DNA of 64,000 nt. Origin: Kineosporia succinea (GTDB taxonomy: Bacteria; Actinomycetota; Actinomycetes; Actinomycetales; Kineosporiaceae). How positions within the stretch are numbered: the first letter of the stretch is position 1; every line of letters starts with the position of its first letter. Of this stretch, positions 9,393 through 18,614 are shown one piece after another. The stretch lies in contig NZ_JAUSQZ010000001.1 of the NCBI RefSeq assembly GCF_030811555.1, positions 3,035,241-3,099,240 on the forward strand, given 5' to 3'. The position numbers and the translations under genes are program-made. Under the pieces are notes generated by a model. The model saw only the letters and a list, made by a program, of their open reading frames with translations. It did not search any database and was not told where the DNA came from.

Positions 9393-9615
9393 TGGGAGGC
9401 TCGCTGTCGGCGTAGGTGCGGTCCGCGTCGACATACGCGTTGAGCCAGCCGCCGGGCGGGTAGGCACCGACCACGACGCGGTGGTCGTTCCAGCCGCAGC
9501 CGATCGTGAGCACCCCCGACTCGGTGATCTCGATGTTCTCGGCGTCGTTGTACACATCGGCGCTGGCGGTGGGGCCGGTGTCGTTGTGGCGGGAAAGGAT
9601 CACAGTGACTGACAT
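9382..9615 (-). CDS. Hypothetical protein (77 aa)
   Basis: A 77-residue soluble protein beginning SVTVILSRHNDTGPT, with segments NIEITESGVLTIG and YPPGGWLNAYVDADRTY that look like a small beta-sheet protein. No signal peptide, membrane segment or recognised motif. Its 3' end lies in the shared terminator hairpin. It is divergent from the DUF3817-type gene at 9748. Function unknown. Confidence 0.6.
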   Translation of the reverse strand: MSVTVILSRHNDTGPTASADVYNDAENIEITESGVLTIGCGWNDHRVVVGAYPPGGWLNAYVDADRTYADSEPPKVV

Positions 9616-9747
9616 AGTGTGATCGTAGGGTTACGCAACGTCACTCGCATGGTATGTGCCCTGAACGGCTCAATCGTGATCGAGCGGAAGTTCCCTCCCG
9701 TCGGCGCGAGACGGGTCACACCGGTCGCCGTGGCAGACTTGCTGGTC

Positions 9748-10071
9748 ATGAGCTCCCGCGTGGTCACCGCGTTCCGCGTCGTCGCCTTCGCCGAGGCGGT
9801 CAGCTGGCTCGGGCTGCTGATCGGCATGTACCTCAAGCGCGTCGCCGAGACCACCGAGGTCGGTGTGCAGGTCTTCGGCCCGATCCACGGTGGCGTCTTC
9901 GTGGCCTACGTGCTGCTCACCCTCTACACCGCGCGGGTGCAGCGCTGGGCGATCGGCACCACGCTGCTCGGTCTGGCCGCCTCCATCCCGCCGTTCTTCA
10001 CGGTGATCTTCGAGGTGTGGGCCAAGCGCACCGGCAAGCTCGAGCCCACCTCCGAGCCCGTCGCCGCCTGA
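9748..10071 (+). CDS. DUF3817-type small integral membrane protein
   Basis: A 107-residue protein with three predicted transmembrane helices and the family pattern RVVAFAEAVSWLGLLIGMYLKRV near the N-terminus, GPIHGGVFVAYV in the middle, and a polar C-terminal tail. These are abundant in actinobacteria and of unknown function. The frame is open upstream to 9619, but ATG 9748 gives the family's usual N-terminus (SSRVVTAFRVVAF). The stop lies 1 bp from the opposing SDR stop. Confidence 0.85.
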   Translation: MSSRVVTAFRVVAFAEAVSWLGLLIGMYLKRVAETTEVGVQVFGPIHGGVFVAYVLLTLYTARVQRWAIGTTLLGLAASIPPFFTVIFEVWAKRTGKLEPTSEPVAA

Positions 10072-10072
10072 C

Positions 10073-10801
10073 TCACAGAGGGAACTCCCCGGCCAGGTAG
10101 GTCGGGGTGTAGAACTCCGCCGGATCCTTGGCGAGAGAAGCCTTCACATAGGCGCTCCACTCGTCCACCAGCACCTCCTGGGCACCCGCCTCGACCCCGT
10201 CGAGCGTGGCCGTGGCGACCTCGGCCACGCTGAGCATCGGGCCGGTGTAGTCGCCGGGGGAGATGCCCGTCTTCGCCATGCCCAGCAGCACCCCGGTCAC
10301 CTGGGTGTTCTGCCGGAACAGCTCGACCCGCAGGCTGTTGGTCAGCGACCAGGCCGCGGCCTTGGCCGCCGAATAGGCCCCGCCCCCACCGTTGTACGAG
10401 AACCAGCTCATCGCGGACAGGATGTTCACCAGCCCGCCCCCGCCGTTCGCGGCCAGGATCGGCGCGAAGGCCCGCGACACCTCGAGCGTTCCGTAGTAGT
10501 GGGTGTCCATCTCCAGGCGCACCAGGTCCGGCCGGTCGCCGAGAAGGCCTGCCCCGGTGAAGATTCCCGCGTTGTTGACGACCAGGGTGACGTCCTGCGC
10601 GACGGCGGCCGCGGCGGCCACCGAGTCCGGGTCGGTGATGTCGAGCGGCAGGGGCTCCACGCCCGGCAGATCCACCGTCGAGGGGGTGCGGGCACCCGCG
10701 TAGACCTTCGCAGCGCCACGCTGCAGCAGGTGGGCGGCGATCTCGCGGCCGATGCCGCGGTTGGCCCCGGTGACCAGGGCGACGGATCCGGTGATGTTCA
10801 T
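10073..10801 (-). CDS. SDR-family oxidoreductase
   Basis: A 242-residue classical short-chain dehydrogenase. TGANRGIGREIA is the nucleotide-binding glycine motif, LDITDPDS follows the second strand, NNAGIF is the structural NAG motif, and YSAAKAA carries the catalytic Tyr-x-x-x-Lys, preceded by the catalytic Ser in LSAMSWFS. The absence of an acidic residue at the end of strand 2 (AGARTP) suggests NADP(H). The start was placed at ATG 10801 with AGAGGAA upstream; the frame extends further but lacks family similarity. A palindrome at 10858-10873 may be its operator. Confidence 0.93.
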   Translation of the reverse strand: MNITGSVALVTGANRGIGREIAAHLLQRGAAKVYAGARTPSTVDLPGVEPLPLDITDPDSVAAAAAVAQDVTLVVNNAGIFTGAGLLGDRPDLVRLEMDTHYYGTLEVSRAFAPILAANGGGGLVNILSAMSWFSYNGGGGAYSAAKAAAWSLTNSLRVELFRQNTQVTGVLLGMAKTGISPGDYTGPMLSVAEVATATLDGVEAGAQEVLVDEWSAYVKASLAKDPAEFYTPTYLAGEFPL

Positions 10802-10857
10802 GGTGTTCCTCTCGCTGGGCCGGCCGGAGTGGCCGGCGCCTGCGAGCACGCTAAAAG

Positions 10858-10873
10858 CTCACATCAATGTGAG
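10858..10873. promoter_or_regulatory. Palindromic operator candidate
   Basis: CTCACAT-CA-ATGTGAG is a perfect 7-2-7 inverted repeat in the divergent interval between the SDR gene (start 10801) and the GvpU-like gene (10943). On the minus strand it overlaps a TTGATG that could serve as a -35 element for the SDR gene, an arrangement common for MerR- or TetR-type control. The regulator is unknown; the MarR gene at 11472 is one candidate. Confidence 0.45.
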
Positions 10874-10942
10874 GGGCAAGTACGCTTTCCAAGATCTTCG
10901 GCACGGCTCAACCGCCGCCCGGCGCCTGCCGATACAGGCCGC

Positions 10943-11437
10943 ATGACCGACGACACCGTGGCCATGGAGACCGTGATCGTGCACCCGGACGGACCGGGCG
11001 CGACCGGGTCGACCAGCCTCGCGGGCGTGCCCGGTGACCCGATCCTGCGCCTGTTCGCGAGCATCGCCGAGCAGGCCGCGTTCGAGCTCGGCATCACCGT
11101 CGCGGTGGACGGGGCCCTGGTCTCCGGAGTGCTGGTGGGGCAGGACGAGTGGCTGCGGCTGCTCGGGCAGACGCTCGACGGCGGCGAGTCGATCGCCCAG
11201 TCGCTGCGCCGCTACCTGAACAAGAACCTGCACGAGGCCGTCACCGAGGTGATCGAGCCGCTGAACGACGACCCGGAGCCCGAGGAGTACGAGTACCTGC
11301 ACCTCAAGGGCGCCCGCTACGTGTCGGGGGAGTCGTTCGTGCCGACGCCGCCGAGCGGCCCGGTGCTGTGGCGTGGGCGCATCGAGCACATCTCGGGCTG
11401 GAGCTGGGGCACGCTGTCCGCGCCCGGCGGTCACTGA
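10943..11437 (+). CDS. GvpU-like protein (gas vesicle accessory family), orphan
   Basis: A 164-residue protein. The core matches what I know of GvpU: FELGITVAVDGALVSGVLVG near residue 50, then EYEYLHLKGARYVSG and VLWRGRIEHISGWSWGTLS near the end. Gas vesicle accessory proteins of this group act in vesicle assembly or clustering, but no gvpA or other gvp gene is in the window, so a different role is likely. ATG 10943 is chosen because the long upstream extension runs antisense to the SDR gene. Family call from memory of motifs only. Confidence 0.6.
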   Translation: MTDDTVAMETVIVHPDGPGATGSTSLAGVPGDPILRLFASIAEQAAFELGITVAVDGALVSGVLVGQDEWLRLLGQTLDGGESIAQSLRRYLNKNLHEAVTEVIEPLNDDPEPEEYEYLHLKGARYVSGESFVPTPPSGPVLWRGRIEHISGWSWGTLSAPGGH

Positions 11438-11471
11438 GGTCCTGGGTCGAATTCGAAGCTAAACTCGGGGG

Positions 11472-11969
11472 ATGCCCCCTCGTGAGCTGCCGCCCGGTGC
11501 CAGCGCGTACTTCGCCCTGCTCGAGGTCAGCGCCCTGCTGCACCACGAGCTCGAGCAGCAGGCACGCGAGGACGCGGGCATCACGTTCGTGCAGTTCCAG
11601 ATCCTCGCGGCGCTCAGCGAGCACCCCGAGGGCTCACGCACGATGACCGACGTCGCTGACCAGATCGTGCACAGCCGCAGCGGTCTCACCTATCAGGCCC
11701 AGAAGCTCGAGGAGGCCGGGTATCTCACCCGCGGCCCGGCGCCTGGCGACGAGCGCAGCACCATGGCCACGCTGACGCCCGCGGGCCGGGAGGTGCTCGC
11801 CGGGGTGCTGCCGGGGCACCTGGGAGTGGTCCGGGAACTGTTCCTCGACCCCCTGGCGACCGAGGACACCGACGAACTGACCCGCGTCCTCGATCTCGTG
11901 CGCACTCACATGCGGGGTCGGCCCCCACGTTCGGCGGCCCGGCGCTCACGTCGTCCGGAGACCAAATGA
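11472..11969 (+). CDS. MarR-family transcriptional regulator
   Basis: A 165-residue winged-helix regulator. LEVSALLHHELEQQA is the dimerisation helix; VQFQILAALSEHPEGSRTMTDVADQIVHSRSGLTYQAQKLEEAGYLTR is the DNA-reading region, cited here only as position ~40-90; the wing contains DERSTMATLTPAGRE. The C-terminal tail is Arg/Pro-rich. It follows the GvpU-like gene by 34 bp in the same direction and is closed by a strong hairpin. Target unknown; self-control or the neighbouring SDR are plausible. Confidence 0.92.
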   Translation: MPPRELPPGASAYFALLEVSALLHHELEQQAREDAGITFVQFQILAALSEHPEGSRTMTDVADQIVHSRSGLTYQAQKLEEAGYLTRGPAPGDERSTMATLTPAGREVLAGVLPGHLGVVRELFLDPLATEDTDELTRVLDLVRTHMRGRPPRSAARRSRRPETK

Positions 11970-11973
11970 AAGA

Positions 11974-12001
11974 CGCCCGGGCACCTTTCGGTGTCCGGGC
12001 G
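11974..12001. terminator. Convergent hairpin terminator
   Basis: CGCCCGGGCACC (11974-11985), loop TTTC, GGTGTCCGGGCG (11990-12001): 12-bp stem with one G-T pair, 4 bp beyond the MarR stop and 15 bp before the stop of the opposing RTX gene. Confidence 0.8.
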
Positions 12002-12015
12002 CCTCTGCTTCCGGG

Positions 12016-12693
12016 TTACTTGGGCAGGTTGCCCTGGTAGACCAGGTTGCGACCGGTGCCGCCGTAGAGCCTGTCGTTACCGCTTTCGCCGGCGATCGTG
12101 TCGTTGCCCGAGTTGCCGTAGATCGTGTCGTTGTGCGAACCACCGAGCAGGGCGTCGTGGCCGTTGCCGCCGGAGATCCAGTCGACACCGGCGTCGCCGG
12201 AGACGATGTCCTCGCCGTTGCCGCCGTAGATCTTGTCGTTGCCGCTGGCCCCGAGCACCAGGTCGTCGCCCGCACCGGCGTCGATCCAGTCGTTGCCGGC
12301 GTCGCCCGAGATCAGGTCGTCGCCGGAGTTGCCGTAGATCTTGTCGTTGCCCGACGCGCCGAGAATGGTGTCGTCGCCGGCGTCACCGTAGACGGTGTCG
12401 TTGCCCGCGTCACCGGAGATCTCGTCGTCGCCCGCACCGCCGCAGATCAGGTCGTTGCCGCCCCGGCCCTCGATGCTGTCGGCCCCGCCGAGGCCGACGA
12501 TCACGTCGTTGCCCTTGGTGCCGATCAGCGCATCGGTGCTGTTGCCGCCGATGATCGTCGCCTTCTTGCCCCCGCAGGTCGGCGTGGCGGCCTCGGCCGT
12601 GCCGGCCATGCCCAGCACCAGACCGCCGGTCACGAGGGCCGCGGAACCGAGGATCGCCACACGCTTGAAGACGTTCAAAAAACTGCTCCCCAT
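12016..12693 (-). CDS. Secreted RTX-type calcium-binding repeat protein (copy 1)
   Basis: A 225-residue protein with a Sec signal peptide (KRVAILGSAALV... ending AGTAEAA) followed by a short TPTCGGKKATIIG cap and about 17 tandem nonapeptides of the GGxGxDxhx type, such as GGAGDDEIS and GDAGNDTVY. Such repeats fold into a calcium-loaded parallel beta-roll outside the cell. There is no catalytic domain, so it is all beta-roll. ATG 12693 is used; GTG 12702 with GGAGG 4 nt upstream is an alternative. It lies 166 bp downstream of a paralogue in the same direction. Confidence 0.85.
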   Translation of the reverse strand: MGSSFLNVFKRVAILGSAALVTGGLVLGMAGTAEAATPTCGGKKATIIGGNSTDALIGTKGNDVIVGLGGADSIEGRGGNDLICGGAGDDEISGDAGNDTVYGDAGDDTILGASGNDKIYGNSGDDLISGDAGNDWIDAGAGDDLVLGASGNDKIYGGNGEDIVSGDAGVDWISGGNGHDALLGGSHNDTIYGNSGNDTIAGESGNDRLYGGTGRNLVYQGNLPK

Positions 12694-12858
12694 GATGTCC
12701 ACCGGGCCTCCATGGCCCGGGATGCAGCACCACATCTCCGCGGAATCCATCCGCAGGAGGTGTGACGCTATCGGGGGCAAGGCTTTTGCGTCGAGAAACG
12801 GCCTGTGACCTAGTGCACAGTTTTCACACAGGTTCCACCCCGGTGGGCGTTTTCGAGG

Positions 12859-13467
12859 TCAGCGGGGTCCGTTGCCCTGGTACACCCGGTTGGCTCCCGG
12901 GCCGCCGTCGAGCTTGTCCTTGTCCGCGCCGCCGGCCAGGTAGTCGGAGCCGTTGCCGCCCAGAAGAGTGTCACGGCCCGCGTTGCCCCGCAGGTCGTCG
13001 GAACCCTCGCCGCCGGAGATCCAGTCGTTGCCCGAGCCGCCGGTGACCACGTCGGAACCGGAGTTGCCGTAGATCTTGTCGTGCCCGGCGCCACCGCTGA
13101 TCGTGTCGGTGCCGGAACCGCCGGACAGCGTGTCGTTCCCGGCGTTCCCGGTGATCAGGTCGACGCCCGCGTCGCCGTTGACCCGGTCGTTGCCGGTGCC
13201 CCCGGAGATCGAGTCGTTGCCGTCGCCACCGCAGATCAGGTCGTTGCCGCCGTTGCCCTCGATGTAGTCGTTGCCGCTCAGGCCGACGATGACGTCCGCC
13301 CCCGCGGTGCCGATCAGGTTGTCGCTACCGGCGGTGCCGATGATCGTGGCCTTCTTGCCCTGGCAGGTCGGGGTGGCCGCATGAGCGGTGCTACTGAGGC
13401 CGAGCATCGCGGTACCGGTCAGGCCGAGGGCCACGGTGCCGACCGCGAATCGCCTACCCAAAGTCAC
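12859..13467 (-). CDS. Secreted RTX-type calcium-binding repeat protein (copy 2)
   Basis: A 202-residue paralogue of the gene at 12016: signal peptide ending SSTAHAA, the same cap TPTCQGKKATIIG, then about 16 RTX nonapeptides (GGDGNDSIS, GGTGNDRVN and similar) and the same C-terminal NRVYQGN tail. The start is GTG 13467, chosen because AAGGAG sits 6 nt upstream of it; the ATG at 13473 would have its SD directly abutting. It follows the Rrf2 regulator by 43 bp and may be read through from it. Confidence 0.82.
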   Translation of the reverse strand: MTLGRRFAVGTVALGLTGTAMLGLSSTAHAATPTCQGKKATIIGTAGSDNLIGTAGADVIVGLSGNDYIEGNGGNDLICGGDGNDSISGGTGNDRVNGDAGVDLITGNAGNDTLSGGSGTDTISGGAGHDKIYGNSGSDVVTGGSGNDWISGGEGSDDLRGNAGRDTLLGGNGSDYLAGGADKDKLDGGPGANRVYQGNGPR

Positions 13468-13510
13468 GAGCATCTCCTTCGATCGGATCGCTGACTCTGC
13501 GCAGGCTAAC

Positions 13511-14020
13511 TTACGAGACGGTAACGGCACCTTGGTCATCAGGGTGATCGCCGGCGAGCCAGGCGGTCAGACGGGCCAGGGCGGTGCTGTCGCGCTTGGC
13601 CGCGACTTCGGTGGCCAGGTCGAGAATGCTCACGCCGCGTAGTGATTCCCGCCAGGCGCGCTCGGCCCCGGCCATCGTGCGGGCGATGCCGCAGGGCTCC
13701 TGGCACTGCTCGGCCGGGGTGCCCATCGGGCCCCGTTGCCGGATCTCGGAGCAGACGAACGCGGGCCGGCCTCCGTCGACCGCCTTCACGATGTCGTGGA
13801 CGCTGATCTCGCCCGGAGCGCGCCCGAGCACGTAGCCGCCGTCTTTTCCCTGGACCGAGCGGATGATGCCGGCGCGCGACAGGGCCTGCAGGTGCTTGGC
13901 CAGGTAACTGCTGGAGACGTCGTGGAACTCGGCCAGCCGGGCGGCGGGAACGGGCCGGTCGGCCGCGGTGAGCAGGACGCAGCAGTGCACCGCCCACTCG
14001 ACACCGTCGGACATCTTCAT
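13511..14020 (-). CDS. Rrf2-family transcriptional regulator with three cysteines
   Basis: A 169-residue regulator starting KMSDGVEWAVHCCVLL, the usual Rrf2 N-terminus, with winged helix PAARLAEFHDVSSSYLAKHL and the recognition wing GKDGGYVLGRAP. Three cysteines (FVCSEI, then EQCQEPCGIA) sit where Rrf2 proteins bind an Fe-S cluster, spaced C-x16-C-x3-C, so redox or NO/iron sensing is plausible. It faces the reductase pair at 14107 across a 86-bp gap holding two identical-geometry operators, so autoregulation plus repression of the reductases is likely. Confidence 0.9.
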   Translation of the reverse strand: MKMSDGVEWAVHCCVLLTAADRPVPAARLAEFHDVSSSYLAKHLQALSRAGIIRSVQGKDGGYVLGRAPGEISVHDIVKAVDGGRPAFVCSEIRQRGPMGTPAEQCQEPCGIARTMAGAERAWRESLRGVSILDLATEVAAKRDSTALARLTAWLAGDHPDDQGAVTVS

Positions 14021-14036
14021 ACGCACATGGTACTTG

Positions 14037-14059
14037 ACTCGGATGTTCTCTATCCGAGT
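14037..14059. promoter_or_regulatory. Rrf2 operator candidate 1
   Basis: A perfect inverted repeat ACTCGGAT-N7-ATCCGAGT in the divergent promoter between the Rrf2 gene and the reductase gene. The 8-7-8 geometry and dyad fit a dimeric winged-helix regulator. Confidence 0.7.
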
Positions 14060-14065
14060 ATGTTG

Positions 14066-14088
14066 ACCCGGACAGAAAATATCCGAGT
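14066..14088. promoter_or_regulatory. Rrf2 operator candidate 2
   Basis: ACCCGGAC-N7-ATCCGAGT, the same 8-7-8 layout as the site 29 bp upstream, with an identical right half and two changes in the left half. Each gene of the divergent pair thus has one site near its promoter. Confidence 0.6.
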
Positions 14089-14106
14089 TACCTCGAGGGA
14101 GCGGTC

Positions 14107-14832
14107 ATGAAGATCGTCGTACTGGGTGGCAGTGGCCTGATCGGTGCCCAGCTGGTCGAGATCCTGCGCGGGCAGGGCCATCAGGTGGTTCCGGCCTCGC
14201 GCTCGACCGGGGTGGACGTGCTCACCGGCTCCGGTCTGGAGCTCGAGGGGGCCGAGGTCGTGGTCGACGTCCTGAACTCGCCGTCGTTCGCCGATGACGA
14301 CGTGCTGCGCTTCTTCACCACCTCGACCGCGACCGTGCTCGAGAAGGCCTCGGGGGTGAAGCATTACGTGGTGCTGTCGATCGTCGGCACCGACGGGGTG
14401 CCCGGCAGCGGCTACCTGCGGGCCAAGGCGGCGCAGGAGGAGCTGGTGCGGGCCTCCGGCATCCCGTTCTCGATCGTGCGGGCGACCCAGTTCTTCGAGT
14501 TCGCGCCGGGCGTCGCCGCGATGTCCACCGACGCCGCCGGCACCGTCCGGCTCCCGACCGATCTGGTGCAGCCCATCGCCGCCGCCGAGGTGGCACGCAT
14601 CCTGGCCGGTGTCGTGGTGGGCTCCCCGGTGGGGCAGATCGACATCGCCGGGCCGGAGCGGTTCGGGCTGGACGAGTACGTCCGCCGCGCGGCGCCCGGC
14701 ACGCCGGTCGTGACCGACCCGGAAGCCACCTACGCCGGGGCGAAACTGCAGCCCACGTCACTGGTTCCGGTGGGTGACGCGGTCGTCTCGGAGGTCTCGC
14801 TGGAGTCCTGGCAGCAGGCGGGTGCGCGATGA
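14107..14832 (+). CDS. NmrA-like NAD(P)-binding reductase (copy 1)
   Basis: A 241-residue atypical SDR: N-terminal KIVVLGGSGLIGAQLVEIL binds the dinucleotide, YVVLSIVGTDGV replaces the classical active-site strand, and FSIVRATQFFEFA is typical of NmrA/HSCARG-like NAD(P)-binding reductases. No classical YxxxK is obvious in place. It is coupled to a close paralogue by a 4 bp overlap and controlled, by position, by the Rrf2 protein. Similar proteins reduce quinone-like electrophiles or act as redox sensors; the actual role is not shown. Confidence 0.85.
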   Translation: MKIVVLGGSGLIGAQLVEILRGQGHQVVPASRSTGVDVLTGSGLELEGAEVVVDVLNSPSFADDDVLRFFTTSTATVLEKASGVKHYVVLSIVGTDGVPGSGYLRAKAAQEELVRASGIPFSIVRATQFFEFAPGVAAMSTDAAGTVRLPTDLVQPIAAAEVARILAGVVVGSPVGQIDIAGPERFGLDEYVRRAAPGTPVVTDPEATYAGAKLQPTSLVPVGDAVVSEVSLESWQQAGAR

Positions 14833-15569
14833 GGGTCGCGGTGGCCGGGGGGACCGGTGCGGTCGGGCGGCACGTCGTCGACGTCCTGCGCGAGCGCGGG
14901 CACGAGGCCGTGGTGCTGGCCCGCTCGGCCGGGGTCGACCTGGTCACCGGCCGGGATCTGGACCTCGGCGGGGTGGACGCGGTGGTCGACGTGACCTCGG
15001 TGTCGACGCAGAAGCAGGCTGAGGCCGAGAGCTTTTTCGGCGCCGTGACCGGCCATCTGCTCGAGGCCGGGAAGGCCTCCGGGGTGGGGCATCACGTGGT
15101 GCTGTCGATCGTGGGCATCGACGACGCCCCGACCGGGTACTACCGCGGCAAGGTGCTGCAGGAGCGACTCGTCGAGGAGGGCGGGGTGCCCTGGACCATC
15201 CTGCGCGCCACCCAGTTCCACGAGTTCGCCGCGCAGATCCTGGCCGCGCTCCGGGTCGGGCCGCTGCACCCGGTGCCGGTCATGCGCAACGAGCCGGTGG
15301 CGGCCCGGGAGGTGGCCGAGCACCTGGCCGACCGGGTGGAGAAGGGCCCGGCCGGGCGCGTGCCCGATCTCGGTGGGCCGCGGGAGGAACGGATGGCCGA
15401 CATGGCGCGGGCGTACCTGCGGCACACCGGCCGTCGGGGGTTCGTGCTGCCGGTTCCCGTGCCGGGTGCGGGCGGCCGGGCCATGCGGGACGGCACGCTG
15501 GTCACCGGGGCCGGCGCGGTGCACGGCCGGCAGACCTACGCCGAGTGGCTCGCGGCCCAGCCACGCTGA
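14829..15569 (+). CDS. NmrA-like NAD(P)-binding reductase (copy 2)
   Basis: A 246-residue paralogue of the preceding gene, sharing the whole layout: VAVAGGTGAVGRHVVDVL at the N-terminus, HHVVLSIVGIDD, and WTILRATQFHEFA. It begins at ATG 14829 inside the previous stop. Two adjacent paralogues under one Rrf2 operator suggest a heterodimer or two related substrates. Its C-terminal third (GPREERMADMARAYL...) differs more from copy 1 than the Rossmann half. Confidence 0.85.
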   Translation: MRVAVAGGTGAVGRHVVDVLRERGHEAVVLARSAGVDLVTGRDLDLGGVDAVVDVTSVSTQKQAEAESFFGAVTGHLLEAGKASGVGHHVVLSIVGIDDAPTGYYRGKVLQERLVEEGGVPWTILRATQFHEFAAQILAALRVGPLHPVPVMRNEPVAAREVAEHLADRVEKGPAGRVPDLGGPREERMADMARAYLRHTGRRGFVLPVPVPGAGGRAMRDGTLVTGAGAVHGRQTYAEWLAAQPR

Positions 15570-15694
15570 CCAGGGGTCTTCGCCGCGTCCGCCGCACCGG
15601 CCGGAGCCGTTCACCGGCTCGGGGGGCACGGTGGGGCCCGGGAGACTTAGCCTGTCCCAACGGGTGTGGATCACGTGCGGATGGGGTGAGCTGT

Positions 15695-16651
15695 ATGTGG
15701 GCGTATCGGCTGGCGGGTCCAGGGCGGTTCGAGCGGTGCACGGTGGCGGAGCCGGAGGCCCCGACCACGGGGCAGGTGGTCCTGCGCACCACGTCGGGCG
15801 GCATCTGCGGCAGTGACCTCGGGTTCTTCCGCGGGGCCACGACGCCCGAGGGCACGCTGAAGGAGAGCATGTTCGGGGAGCCGGGTTTCCCGTTGCACGA
15901 GATCACCGGGCAGGTGGTGGCGTCGGCGCACCCCGATCACGAGGTCGGCGACCAGGTGGTCGGCTGGGCCACCCGCACCGACGGGGTGGCCGAGTACGTC
16001 ACCACCAGCGGCGACCAGGTCGCGGGGTACCGCTCCACGCTGAAACCCGAGATCGCCGTGCTGCTGCAGCCTCTCGCCTGCGTGCTCCACGCCGTCGAGC
16101 AGCTGGGCGACGTGACCGGCAAGAACGTGGCCGTGCTGGGGCTCGGGCCGATCGGGCTGCTGTTCGCCCACGTGCTGCGGGCCCGTGGCGCCGGGCGCAT
16201 CACCGGCGTCGACCGGGTGCGCCGCGACGAGATGGCCACCCGGTTCGGGGTCGACGAGGTGGTGTGGGCCTCGTCCGACCGCTGGGCGCGCGACGCCATC
16301 CTCGAGCCGGAGGTGGTGGTCGAGTGCATCGGGCACCAGGCCGGCACCCTGAACGACGCGATCCGGGTGGCCGCGTACGGCGGGCAGATCTACTACTTCG
16401 GCGTGGCGGACGAGGCGGCCCAGAGCGTGAACCTGCGCCAGCTGCAGCGCAAGAACCTCACGCTGTACACGGGGCTCACCCGTGACCGGCGCCGGATGCT
16501 CGGTGAGGCGGGCCGCTACCTCGCCGAGCACCCGGGGCTGGAGACCGGTTACGTCACCGACGTGATCCACGTGGTGGAGATCGAGGCCGCGTTCCGCCGG
16601 GCCCTCGACCCGGCTCCGGCGCAGGGCAAGGTCGTCGTGCGGATGCCCTGA
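15695..16651 (+). CDS. Zinc-type medium-chain alcohol dehydrogenase-like protein
   Basis: A 318-residue MDR protein. GGICGSDLGF carries the catalytic-zinc cysteine, LHEITGQVV has the following His-Glu pair, LACVLHAVE is the usual helix, and VAVLGLGPIGLLFAHVLRARG is the Rossmann motif. The cluster of four structural-zinc cysteines is absent, so it is a shorter, single-zinc form (usual length about 340-360). ATG 15695 has GGTGAG upstream; the frame is open from 15545 but overlaps the preceding gene. It ends 16 bp before the convergent ABC-F gene. Confidence 0.85.
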   Translation: MWAYRLAGPGRFERCTVAEPEAPTTGQVVLRTTSGGICGSDLGFFRGATTPEGTLKESMFGEPGFPLHEITGQVVASAHPDHEVGDQVVGWATRTDGVAEYVTTSGDQVAGYRSTLKPEIAVLLQPLACVLHAVEQLGDVTGKNVAVLGLGPIGLLFAHVLRARGAGRITGVDRVRRDEMATRFGVDEVVWASSDRWARDAILEPEVVVECIGHQAGTLNDAIRVAAYGGQIYYFGVADEAAQSVNLRQLQRKNLTLYTGLTRDRRRMLGEAGRYLAEHPGLETGYVTDVIHVVEIEAAFRRALDPAPAQGKVVVRMP

Positions 16652-16667
16652 CCCATCCCTGGAGGCA

Positions 16668-18263
<1,596 letters not shown>

Positions 18264-18304
18264 AGGTGGCTCCGCGTCTGAGGTGGGAGCGCGGGCAGCA
18301 TCGG

Positions 18305-18373
18305 GTCGCCGCCCGGCGCGATGACCGGGACGACGGCGTGGAGATCTCCTCGGGGCGCCGCCGTCAGGCGGCG
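18305..18373 (-). promoter_or_regulatory. Leader-region hairpins upstream of ABC-F gene
   Basis: Two inverted repeats lie between the leader ORF and the ABC-F start: CGCCGCC/GGCGGCG (18356-18373, across the leader stop codon) and a weaker CCCGG-containing stem (18305-18334). In ribosome-mediated attenuation, stalling on the leader would disrupt the first and change downstream folding. Alternative pairing was not computed. Confidence 0.4.
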
Positions 18374-18408
18374 GACCGGAGCCGCATGAGTGCGGTGCCA
18401 GGAACCAT
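18364..18408 (-). CDS. Leader peptide [14 protein letters not shown] (14 aa)
   Basis: On the minus strand, ATG 18408 opens 14 codons ending in TGA 18366-18364, about 100 bp before the ABC-F start. The peptide contains MRLR. Arg-x-Arg (RLR) is an established macrolide-dependent ribosome arrest motif, as in the ErmD leader, so stalling at RLR in the presence of drug is a specific expectation. Its SD is weak. An internal ATG would give MRLRSAA. Confidence 0.6.
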   Translation of the reverse strand: MVPGTALMRLRSAA

Positions 18409-18614
18409 GCCGCCAATCTACGGCGCCGCTCGCCGGGGGCCAACCGGTTTCCTCAGTGTGGGCTTGTGGCACACCTAAATGAATGTGAAAAGGGGTTTTA
18501 GCGGTTATCTGCGCCGAGAAGCACTGCTACGTTTGAATCGTCGATTTGTGAAGCTTGCTTACTAATCGTGGCTGTCCCTGAAACCAGCCGGACCTCTTCT
18601 GAATCGAGTCACTG

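Noticed and set aside
18480-18614. WhiB7-type promoter or DasR/chitin-responsive operator between ABC-F and chitinase genes
   Set aside because: AT-rich patches exist but no convincing WhiB7 AT-tract plus promoter, and no ACTGGTCTAGACCAGT-like site.
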